Below are positions 14,865 through 21,999 of a DNA stretch of 24,920 nucleotides, piece after piece (positions within the stretch are counted from its first letter, which is position 1; each line of letters opens with the position of its first letter). Below the pieces are notes generated by a model that saw only the letters and a list, made by a program, of their open reading frames with translations, was not told the DNA's origin and ran no database searches. A program made the translations under genes and the position numbers. Origin of the DNA: Bacteriovoracaceae bacterium (GTDB lineage Bacteria > Bdellovibrionota > Bacteriovoracia > Bacteriovoracales > Bacteriovoracaceae); the NCBI GenBank assembly GCA_018060635.1, contig JAGOVR010000009.1:1-24920 (forward strand), written 5' to 3'.

Positions 14865-15225
14865 AATCATTCAACATAAAAAAAAGTGAAAAATAAACGA
14901 CAAGGGCCAGACCCAGAGAGGCAAAAAGCAGTAAAAAACTAATAAGTCTAACAACTCCCAGTTCGGCATTTATTTTTTTAGAAAGCTTAAGACAAACGCC
15001 TAAAATTTTTTTTTGATGATATTTTTCTAGCTGATCTTCGCGCGGTAAAATGAGCATGAGAATAAGATAGAGTAAGATGCCACTGCCCCATAGAAAACAA
15101 GTTAAGATGCAGATAGTTCGGAATATCCAAACTTCCGTATCAAAAGAATTGGCCAACCCAAGGCATACTCCACCTATTTTACCTTGAGTAGAGCGTACAA
15201 ATAAGGGCTTGGTAAGTGTATTCAT
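14863..15225 (-). CDS. Tandem PspC-domain inner-membrane protein
   Basis: 120 residues made of two PspC-like units: residues 15-63 (KIGGVCLGLANSFDTE, then a transmembrane pair ending LPRED) and 72-118 (KKILGVCLKLSKKINAE, then another transmembrane pair). The second unit repeats the G-V-C-L-x-L start, the acidic turn and the arginine of FRTIC/VVRLI. PspC proteins are inner-membrane sensors or toxin-resistance factors of the phage shock response; a tandem form is unusual. It is the first gene of a two-gene unit with the HtrA-like protease. AAGGAG precedes its ATG. No pspA, pspB or pspF lies nearby. Confidence 0.9.
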   Translation of the reverse strand: MNTLTKPLFVRSTQGKIGGVCLGLANSFDTEVWIFRTICILTCFLWGSGILLYLILMLILPREDQLEKYHQKKILGVCLKLSKKINAELGVVRLISFLLLFASLGLALVVYFSLFFMLND

Positions 15226-15240
15226 AAGGACTCCTTGTGT

Positions 15241-15268
15241 ATATTAATCAAAAAAAGTAATATTTCAA
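15241..15268 (-). promoter_or_regulatory. Candidate promoter for the pspC-htrA unit
   Basis: On the minus strand TTGAAA (15263-15268, five of six; preceded by C as in sigma32 sites) is separated by 16 nt from TAATAT (15241-15246, four of six). The start would be near 15235, leaving a very short leader with the AAGGAG site. It lies within a few bases of the psd start codon on the other strand. Confidence 0.4.
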
Positions 15269-15271
15269 GAT

Positions 15272-16156
15272 ATGAAAAATGATATTTTTTATTATGATCG
15301 CTATAGTCAATCTTTGCAAAAAGAAAACATTTACGGCGAAGCTTTTATTCGTTTTTTATATGAATCCAAAGCAGGTCACGGCTTACTTTGGATACTGACT
15401 CAGAAATTTTTTTCTAAGCTCTATGGGTTTTATCAGAATTCTTTTTTAAGTCATTCTAAAATTAAGCCTTTTATTCAAAAGTTTAATATCAATATGCAAG
15501 AATTTGAAGAGACTCCCTTTAAAAATTTTAATCAATTTTTTATACGCTCTTTTAAAATAGGCCAAAGACCTTTTATGCCAGCAGGGCAAGTGCTATCAGC
15601 TTTCGCAGAGGGACGTTATTTGGCTTTCGCCAATGAAGCTCAGCAGGATTTTTTTAAGGTTAAAGGGGAGCTGTTATCTTTTGTCGATTTATTAAAACCA
15701 GAATACCAATCTTTTTTTAAAAGAGGACCTGTCCTTATTAGCAGGCTTTGCCCTGTGGATTATCATGCCTTTCATTTTCCTACTGACGGTAGAGTTTTGG
15801 CCCATTATACCTTTAAAGGGAAGCTCGATTCGGTAAGTCCGATTGCTTTAAAAAATAATCCTGAGCTTTTTTTTACCAATGAAAAGCAAATTACTATTTT
15901 AGAGACACCTCAGTTTGGGAAACTAGCTTATATAGAAGTAGGAGCCCTTTGTGTCGGAAAGATTATTCAAACTTTTCGCCAAGAAAATTTTAAGAAAGGA
16001 GACAAAAAAGGCCATTTTCTTTTTGGTGCCTCCACCGTTATTTTATTAGGAGAGCCCGATAAAATGATATTGGACACTGATATTATTCAAAATAGTAAAA
16101 ACAATAGGGAAACATTTATAAAACTAGGTGATTCTTTAGCTAAATCTGTGTTGTAA
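15272..16156 (+). CDS. psd: Phosphatidylserine decarboxylase (atypical active site)
   Basis: 294 residues, the length of the proenzyme. It decarboxylates phosphatidylserine to phosphatidylethanolamine at the inner membrane after self-cleavage into alpha and beta chains at a serine that becomes pyruvoyl. The C-terminal cleavage motif is FGAST (251-255, Ser254), where families show LGST or GGST. The histidine pair is in CPVDYHAFHFP (His165, His168), and the region around 110-116 reads SAFAEGRY, with Glu113 where the catalytic Asp is expected (SPADG-like). Other landmarks, including VGALCVGKI and KKGDKKGHFLFG, fit the family. The gene has no clear Shine-Dalgarno and overlaps the convergent gene by 17 nt. 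No pssA is in the window. Confidence 0.92.
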   Translation: MKNDIFYYDRYSQSLQKENIYGEAFIRFLYESKAGHGLLWILTQKFFSKLYGFYQNSFLSHSKIKPFIQKFNINMQEFEETPFKNFNQFFIRSFKIGQRPFMPAGQVLSAFAEGRYLAFANEAQQDFFKVKGELLSFVDLLKPEYQSFFKRGPVLISRLCPVDYHAFHFPTDGRVLAHYTFKGKLDSVSPIALKNNPELFFTNEKQITILETPQFGKLAYIEVGALCVGKIIQTFRQENFKKGDKKGHFLFGASTVILLGEPDKMILDTDIIQNSKNNRETFIKLGDSLAKSVL

Positions 16157-16634
16157 TACTTTCGACTAGATCGTGATATCTACTTTCTCCCCAAAAAATA
16201 ATTTTTTGATCTCTAATTTTTCCTTGAATATTTTCTTTTTGTTGAACGGCTTGTAAATTGCGTACAAAATTTTCTAAGTGTAACCAATAAGAGGCGAAAA
16301 GGGTTTCTTCTTTGGGGGACATCCAAAACTTTTTAACCTTAATAACTGACCCTTCTTTTTGCGAGAAGAAATTTCTAATAATAGCTGAAGAAATCTCTTC
16401 TACTTCTCTCTCTTTGTTTTTTTCTAATAAAGAATCTTTTTGAATAGCTTGTAAACTTAAACTATATTTTTGCTCAAGACAGATAATGAGTTTTTCTTGT
16501 TGAAGCATATGCAACGCTTTAAGCAGTGTATTCATTTTAAGCCCTGTATCCTCTAATAGTTCATGAAAATTCTTAGGGCGTAAGAAGAGAGTTTCTAAAA
16601 GCATTCTTTCAATAGTACTAAAAACAGTGCGCAT
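16140..16634 (-). CDS. C-terminal half of a TIGR02147-like regulator, separately translated ORF
   Basis: 164 residues, cytosolic. The N-terminal region (about 8-60) reads as a winged-helix unit: an ETLFLRPKNFHELLEDTG helix pair, TLLKALHMLQQEKLI as recognition helix, then YSLS as a wing. The later segment SVIKVKKFWMSPKEETLFASYW followed by VRNLQAVQQKEN resembles the DUF4423/TIGR02147 C-terminus, which has an aromatic strand, a 'sPek' turn and a long helix. An AAAGGA (16640-16645) 5 nt ahead supports independent translation. The frame is open upstream of this ATG into the previous gene, in the +1 frame relative to it. Family assignment rests on pattern recall. It overlaps psd by 17 nt. Confidence 0.6.
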   Translation of the reverse strand: MRTVFSTIERMLLETLFLRPKNFHELLEDTGLKMNTLLKALHMLQQEKLIICLEQKYSLSLQAIQKDSLLEKNKEREVEEISSAIIRNFFSQKEGSVIKVKKFWMSPKEETLFASYWLHLENFVRNLQAVQQKENIQGKIRDQKIIFWGESRYHDLVESITTQI

Positions 16635-16639
16635 AAAGA

Positions 16640-16645
16640 TCCTTT
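16640..16645 (-). promoter_or_regulatory. Shine-Dalgarno for the downstream half-regulator
   Basis: AAAGGA on the minus strand, 5 nt before the ATG at 16634, inside the 13-nt gap between the two half-ORFs. It supports a separate start rather than only a broken gene. Confidence 0.5.
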
Positions 16646-16647
16646 GG

Positions 16648-16956
16648 TTATTGCAGAAGGTTATTAAGATGTAGGTATTTTTTCATGTGATAAGAAATCT
16701 GATTTAAGGCCTTGAGCGAAAGATGTTTTTCGCATTGATAGGAAATATTTTTAAATTCATTAAGAGGTTCTTTTTGTCCTAGGTGTTCTTGAATAGCTTG
16801 ATAAAATTTTTCATATTCATGTAGTTTCATTTGATAGCCATTGAGGAGCCTAAAAATACGCGTAATATGAATAGTGGTGAGATCAGACATTTTTTGTAAA
16901 GTATGATCAGGAAAAACTTCGCGGTATTTTTTTATAATTGATGTTTGTAAATCCAT
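16648..16956 (-). CDS. N-terminal half of a TIGR02147-like regulator (HTH domain)
   Basis: 102 residues. Residues about 8-60 form an HTH of the TIGR02147 N-terminal kind: KKYREVFPDHTLQKMSDLT, then a recognition-helix stretch THITRIFRLLNGY, then KLHEYEKFYQAIQEHLG. It is followed by a linker and a final helix (HLSLKALNQISYHMKKYL) before the stop. AAGGAG lies 6 nt ahead of the ATG. The ORF ends 13 nt before the next ORF, which is in the +1 frame. Joined, the two would give 271 residues, about the size I recall for TIGR02147 proteins. A sigma54-type promoter lies 36 nt upstream. Role presumed transcriptional regulation, target unknown. Confidence 0.6.
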   Translation of the reverse strand: MDLQTSIIKKYREVFPDHTLQKMSDLTTIHITRIFRLLNGYQMKLHEYEKFYQAIQEHLGQKEPLNEFKNISYQCEKHLSLKALNQISYHMKKYLHLNNLLQ

Positions 16957-16992
16957 GCAGGCTCCTTGAAAAGAGTTACAAAAAGAAGAGGT

Positions 16993-17009
16993 AGCAAGTT
17001 TTATGCCAA
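16993..17009 (-). promoter_or_regulatory. Candidate sigma54 (-24/-12) promoter
   Basis: On the minus strand the 17 bases TTGGCATAAAACTTGCT match the RpoN consensus YTGGCACGRNNNTTGCW at every fixed position except the C and G after TGGCA. The GG (-24) and GC (-12) elements have exact spacing. The start would fall near 16983, giving a leader of about 27 nt that contains the AAGGAG site of the HTH gene at 16956. No rpoN or enhancer-binding protein gene is in the window, so use depends on the wider genome. Confidence 0.6.
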
Positions 17010-17084
17010 GCTATAATAAAAATATTTTAGAATAATAAAAAAGTGTGAGAAAATAAGAACAAATAGTATGCAAAACAGAACATT

Positions 17085-20000
17085 TTAAGAAAGAAGGAAA
17101 TTAAAATCTTCTTTAGTTAGATTGCCTTGAAAGCTATTTACATCATCATGCAGGAGTTGGTTGAAAAGAATCTTTTTACTATCTTGTAACTGCAAAACTT
17201 TTTCTTCCACAGAATCTTTAATGATCGGTCGGTAAACGGTAAGTTTTTGCATTTGCCCTATACGATAAGCACGGTCAATGGCCTGACTTTCTACCGCAGG
17301 ATTCCACCAAGGATCCATCAGAAATACATAACTTGCAGAAGTTAAGTTAAGTCCTTGTCCTCCCGCCTTAAGACTAATGAGAAAAACAGAAGCTTTACGA
17401 GCCCCAAAAATATCAATAGCATTTTCTCTTTGCTTTTTATTTTTTTTACCATCAATACGAACAAAGCTCCATTTTTTTTGCACAATTTCTTTTTCAATCA
17501 AATCCAGATAGGTGGTAAATTGAGAGAAGACTAGAACTTGATGATTTTCCTGCAAAATTTGTTCTAGATCTTCCAGAAGAAAATTAATTTTAGTAGAAAT
17601 AATACTTTCTTGTTGTTGCCACAAACACAGTTGTCTTAGTTTCAAAAGACCACTTAAAACTTCAAAAGAGGTTTTATTTTCAATTTTCTCTCTAATTTCT
17701 AAAAGTGTTTTTTGATATTTTATTTTTTCATCAGAAGTAAAATTTAGATAGCAATAATGCTCTTGTTTTTCAGGAAGCTCTGTGAGAACTTGAGATTTAG
17801 TCCGACGTAAAACAAAAGGGCGTACTCTTTTTTTAAGATCAGCTGAGAATTTAAGTTCTTGGCGTAGTGAACGCAAGTCACCCCAAATACCTGGAAGGCA
17901 TAAATCCATGATGTTATAAAATTCAGTCAGATTATTTTCCATGGGAGTTCCTGTCAGACATATTCTAAAATCGGCTTTTAAGCTACGCACGAGCTCTGCT
18001 CCCAGAGAGGAAATATTTTTTAAATGTTGGACTTCATCTAAAATTAAAATATCAAAAGAGATATCTTTAAAAGTTGTGAGAGCCTCTTTTTTCATGACAC
18101 CATAGCTGGTAATAATGAGAGGGCTGTCGCTATCAAAAGTGCGGTTATCACCATGATAAATACTACAAGTCAGGTCTGAAAATTTAGCAATTTCTTTTTG
18201 CCAGTTCATGAGAATGGAGACAGGACACACAATAAGAATGCGTTTTACTTTAGGGATATTTTCTAAAAAAAGGATTGTTTGCAATGTTTTTCCTAGTCCC
18301 ATATCGTCAGCTAAGCAGGCCCCTAGTCGATTCTCATAAAGGAAACGTAACCACTGGTATCCTTGAATTTGATAAGGACGTAAGATACGGTCACTACGAG
18401 GAAGTAAGGGGTATTCAGGAATTTTTTCAAAGTTTAAGAGATGCTCACATAGTTTTTTATCTTCTTCATTTAGGAGACTTTCAAAACCTAATTTTTGTAA
18501 TTGCCATATTTCAAAGATACGAGTCTTACTGATGCTAAGAGAAAAATTAACTTTGCCTTGATTTTCTTGTTTTTTAGTTTGTTGAGAATTAATGTATTTT
18601 TTAAGTAAGATAAAAAGTTCTTTTTTCTCCTGAGGTAAAATGACTAGTTCATTATCATTTAGAAGATAGTCTTTTCCTGTTTCATTTTTACGTAAGAGTT
18701 CCCATTCGGCATGGCTGAGAGAAAAGTTCATCTCAAACCAATTCATCGGGTCATTCTTGCGTTCAAAATTCACTTGTGAATTCCAAGTTCTTACAATTTT
18801 TTCTTGATAGTAAAGATCAATGTTCCATCCTTTTAGAAAATCATAAAAAGGAGAAACATTTTCCATAAAAAGAGGTTCAGCAATGGGGAAAAGAAGCATT
18901 TGTTCTGATTCTAGATAAGTAGCATTTTTAAAAAGACTTTCTCCAAAAAAAGTTTTCAAAGCTAACATAAACTCATGGATAAAATGAGCTTTTATTTTAT
19001 AAAAAGTATTGTCTTTTTTAGAATAGATATGAAAAAAATCTAGATGAAAGAAAATCTCTGTAAGATTTTTAAGACTATCTTCTTGATTGGAAAGGCGAAA
19101 AGTATGGGCCAAGTCAGCTCGCAAACCATGAGAAGAACTCTCTTTTTTTTGACTTAAAACGTTTAAGATCTCTTGAGTTAAGAGGAAACTGTCATTTTTG
19201 CGATAGAAAGTGTCACTATACCCATTTTTCCCAGAAAAAAATAAAAAAGGAAAAGGCAGAGGTATTTTCTCTTTTTGACTATTTAAAATCTCCAACTTCA
19301 TTTCTATGTAATTTCTTTTAAAGACTTTTTGAATAGAAAGAGCAGGCAGAACTTCAATTGCTTGCAAAGGAGAAAGAGTGGCATCTTCCCACGAGATTAA
19401 GGCATACCCATCACTTACTACTTTTTGAGAGTAATAATAAATCTCATCAAAGTTAAACACTTTTTTAAAAGAAATTTTTTTCAAAAACTCCCTTAAAGAC
19501 GTAGGAAGTTCAATGCTCACACCTCGTTCCCAGTCAAAAAGATAATAGCAATCTAAGATAGAAATTTTTTCATAGATAATTTCTTTTTCTTCATAACAAA
19601 ACTTTATATGCACTAAGAATGGTTCCGCTTGTTTCTGATAAAGAAGAGATGCAAACAAAGGAGACGTGCTGGCTTCCAAGTTATGGGAAAGTTTTAGATG
19701 GATTTTCCCCTTAAATTCTTGAGCCAGAGGAAAATCAATAATACTGCCATTACAAAGCTCATATTTTAAATGATAGAAGGGAACATTCCATGGGATATGG
19801 CTGAGTTCTACGGGAGTTTTAAACCACGTTCCAAAGGCATGAGGATGGACGTTATCTTTCTTTTGGTGAGTTTGTGGTATGCCTTCATTTTCCACGATAC
19901 ATTTTAAATAGAGTAAGGCGATATGAGGACAATGATTTGTTTCATTCCAATCAATGCAATGACAAGAAGAACGCATGATTCGTTCATTGTTTTCATTTTG

Positions 20001-20213
20001 TTTAAGGCTTAAACGAATTTGATAAGAGGTGTTATATTCACGAATAATACCTGAAATAATAAAGTAGCTTTGCGCTGTTTGATTAAGGGTTCCTTTTTGA
20101 AAAGAAATCTGAATTCCTGTAGAATCTAGTTTTTGGGTTGCATCCCGAATAGTCTTTTCATTAAAAAAAAGCTGTAATTCACGGGTTATATTTTCAGGTA
20201 AAGAAGATGTCAT
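17085..20213 (-). CDS. SWIM-domain SNF2-family DNA translocase/helicase
   Basis: 1042 residues. A SWIM zinc motif lies near the N-terminus: CHC at 84-86 and CPH at 95-97 (C-x-C-x8-C-x-H). A long helical middle domain of unclear role covers about 110-600. The SNF2 ATPase begins around RPYQIQGYQWLRFL and holds Walker A DDMGLGKT (Lys642) and DEVQ (Asp726, Glu727); the second helicase lobe has VLVFSQFTTYLDLIE, GGQGLNLTSASYVF, DPWWNPAVESQAIDRAYRIGQ, all in the expected order. It acts on double-stranded DNA or nucleoprotein without strand separation. No good ribosome site precedes its ATG, which is 16 nt after rpoD, so translation is probably coupled to rpoD. RapA-like action on RNA polymerase is one guess; no support beyond gene order. 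Confidence 0.92.
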   Translation of the reverse strand: MTSSLPENITRELQLFFNEKTIRDATQKLDSTGIQISFQKGTLNQTAQSYFIISGIIREYNTSYQIRLSLKQNENNERIMRSSCHCIDWNETNHCPHIALLYLKCIVENEGIPQTHQKKDNVHPHAFGTWFKTPVELSHIPWNVPFYHLKYELCNGSIIDFPLAQEFKGKIHLKLSHNLEASTSPLFASLLYQKQAEPFLVHIKFCYEEKEIIYEKISILDCYYLFDWERGVSIELPTSLREFLKKISFKKVFNFDEIYYYSQKVVSDGYALISWEDATLSPLQAIEVLPALSIQKVFKRNYIEMKLEILNSQKEKIPLPFPFLFFSGKNGYSDTFYRKNDSFLLTQEILNVLSQKKESSSHGLRADLAHTFRLSNQEDSLKNLTEIFFHLDFFHIYSKKDNTFYKIKAHFIHEFMLALKTFFGESLFKNATYLESEQMLLFPIAEPLFMENVSPFYDFLKGWNIDLYYQEKIVRTWNSQVNFERKNDPMNWFEMNFSLSHAEWELLRKNETGKDYLLNDNELVILPQEKKELFILLKKYINSQQTKKQENQGKVNFSLSISKTRIFEIWQLQKLGFESLLNEEDKKLCEHLLNFEKIPEYPLLPRSDRILRPYQIQGYQWLRFLYENRLGACLADDMGLGKTLQTILFLENIPKVKRILIVCPVSILMNWQKEIAKFSDLTCSIYHGDNRTFDSDSPLIITSYGVMKKEALTTFKDISFDILILDEVQHLKNISSLGAELVRSLKADFRICLTGTPMENNLTEFYNIMDLCLPGIWGDLRSLRQELKFSADLKKRVRPFVLRRTKSQVLTELPEKQEHYCYLNFTSDEKIKYQKTLLEIREKIENKTSFEVLSGLLKLRQLCLWQQQESIISTKINFLLEDLEQILQENHQVLVFSQFTTYLDLIEKEIVQKKWSFVRIDGKKNKKQRENAIDIFGARKASVFLISLKAGGQGLNLTSASYVFLMDPWWNPAVESQAIDRAYRIGQMQKLTVYRPIIKDSVEEKVLQLQDSKKILFNQLLHDDVNSFQGNLTKEDFNFLLS

Positions 20214-20229
20214 GCAAACTTAAAAAAGC

Positions 20230-21981
20230 TTAATTATCTAAGTAGGTTTTAAGTAACTTAGCTCTACTGGGATGACGAAGTTTTCTTAAAGCTTTTGCTT
20301 CAATCTGTCTGATACGCTCTCTCGTCACAAAAAAGTCTTGGCCTACTTCTTCTAAGGTGTGATCAGATTTTTCTCCAATTCCAAAACGCATTCTTAATAC
20401 TTTTTCTTCACGAGGAGTAAGTGTTGAAAGAATAGCTCTGGTTTGTTCAGAAAGAGTAACATTTGTTACCGCATCTAAAGGAGAGATCACTTTTTTATCT
20501 TCAATAAAATCCCCTAAAGAACTATCTTCTTCTTCTCCAATGGGAGTTTCTAAAGAAATAGGTTCTTTGGAAATTTTAAAAACTTTTTTTACTTTATCTA
20601 CAGAAAGATCCATACGCACGGCAATTTCTTCAGGAGTCGGTTCTCTACCTAATTCTTGAATTAGCTGACGAGATGTACGAGCTAGCTTATTGATGGTTTC
20701 AATCATGTGTACTGGGATACGAATAGTGCGTCCTTGATCGGCAATAGCACGAGTAATAGCCTGTCTAATCCACCAAGTAGCATAGGTAGAAAATTTGTAA
20801 CCACGACGGTACTCAAATTTATCTACTGCTTTCATAAGTCCAATATTTCCTTCTTGGATAAGATCTAAAAATTGAAGTCCTCGGTTGGTGTATTTTTTAG
20901 AGATAGAAACAACTAGACGTAAATTTGCTTCGACTAATTTAGCCTTGGCACTATCAGCTTTTTCTTCTCCCTTCACAATAATATTATAAACTTTCTCAAT
21001 TTCACTGAATTCCATTCCAGCTTCTAAAGATAAGCGGCGAAGTTTTCTTGTGGTATCTTCTTGATTCCGAATAAGCTGTTCAATCTTGGCATCATTAGTA
21101 AAAAGTGTGCGAGCCAGATTTCTTTTGAAAGTATCATCTTCCATAATTTTTTCATAAAGTACTTGATACTCATCTAGTGTTTTAACTTCGAGAAAGTTAA
21201 AAATACGAGCTTGTTGATCATAAAGCTCACTAAATTGCAGATAGTATTTTTTTACAGGTTCTACAAAGCTATTGATAATTTTACGGTTAAGAGTTAGAGA
21301 AACAAGCTCTTCTCCTAACTGTTCCAATTTCCCTTTTTGAGCAGAATCAATTTTCTTAAAAGTACCATCTTCGGCTAAAACTTCTTCAAGCAGTTTGGCT
21401 AAATTGTCTGTTAGCTTAAAGATTTTTTCTTTGGTAGTCACAACTTCTTCTGCCGTAGAATTTTCATCTAATCCACGCACCAGATCTCTCACGTAGGGAT
21501 CTTGTTCTTCAATTCCTAGAATTTTTTCTTTGAGTTTTACAATTTCTTTAAGCGCATGGCTGGAAGAAAGAGTGGAGAGAACAATTTCTTTTTCCCCTTC
21601 TTCAATTTCTTTGGCAATAACAACTTCTCCTTCACGAGTAAGTAAAGCCACTGAACCCATTTTTTTAAGATAAAGTTTTACAGGATCAGTTGAAGAAGTA
21701 CGCAGTTCTTCTTTTTCATCTAGGGAAATATCTACTTCACCATCGGTTCCATCAAAACGTAGTCCCTCGACTGATTCATCTTTAGCGACTGATTCATCGG
21801 CTTTAAACGTGATATCAGAGTCCGTAAGTTTAGAGAGAATTTCATCCAGAGTTTTTACATCTACTACATCAGCAGGGATGGCATCATTTATTTCTTCCGA
21901 GGTTAAGAAGGTTAGTTCTTTTCCCTTGGCAATCAGCTTGGTAAATTCTTTAGAAGTAAAAAAGTTTGCTAAGTTAAACAT
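20230..21981 (-). CDS. rpoD: RNA polymerase primary sigma factor RpoD
   Basis: 583 residues, sized as a primary sigma70. Region 1.1 (about 1-90) is acidic; region 1.2 includes DPVKLYLKKMGSVALLTREGE (99-119); a helical non-conserved region follows (about 130-340); region 2 (about 346-416) has the YATWWIRQAITRAI segment for -10 recognition and melting; region 3 (about 425-500); region 4 (about 512-573) ends with VTRERIRQIEAKALRKLRH, the -35-binding helix-turn-helix. It directs housekeeping transcription, so the TTGACA/TATAAT-like promoters seen here fit. AAGGAGG lies 5 nt ahead of the ATG. It follows dnaG by 18 nt, an order typical of the macromolecular synthesis operon. Confidence 0.98.
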   Translation of the reverse strand: MFNLANFFTSKEFTKLIAKGKELTFLTSEEINDAIPADVVDVKTLDEILSKLTDSDITFKADESVAKDESVEGLRFDGTDGEVDISLDEKEELRTSSTDPVKLYLKKMGSVALLTREGEVVIAKEIEEGEKEIVLSTLSSSHALKEIVKLKEKILGIEEQDPYVRDLVRGLDENSTAEEVVTTKEKIFKLTDNLAKLLEEVLAEDGTFKKIDSAQKGKLEQLGEELVSLTLNRKIINSFVEPVKKYYLQFSELYDQQARIFNFLEVKTLDEYQVLYEKIMEDDTFKRNLARTLFTNDAKIEQLIRNQEDTTRKLRRLSLEAGMEFSEIEKVYNIIVKGEEKADSAKAKLVEANLRLVVSISKKYTNRGLQFLDLIQEGNIGLMKAVDKFEYRRGYKFSTYATWWIRQAITRAIADQGRTIRIPVHMIETINKLARTSRQLIQELGREPTPEEIAVRMDLSVDKVKKVFKISKEPISLETPIGEEEDSSLGDFIEDKKVISPLDAVTNVTLSEQTRAILSTLTPREEKVLRMRFGIGEKSDHTLEEVGQDFFVTRERIRQIEAKALRKLRHPSRAKLLKTYLDN

Positions 21982-21999
21982 AAGCCTCCTTACAGGGGG

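Noticed and set aside
16135..16144. TTTAGCTAAA palindrome near the end of psd
   Set aside because: Ten-base palindromes of AT-rich type are expected by chance and it lies within coding sequence.
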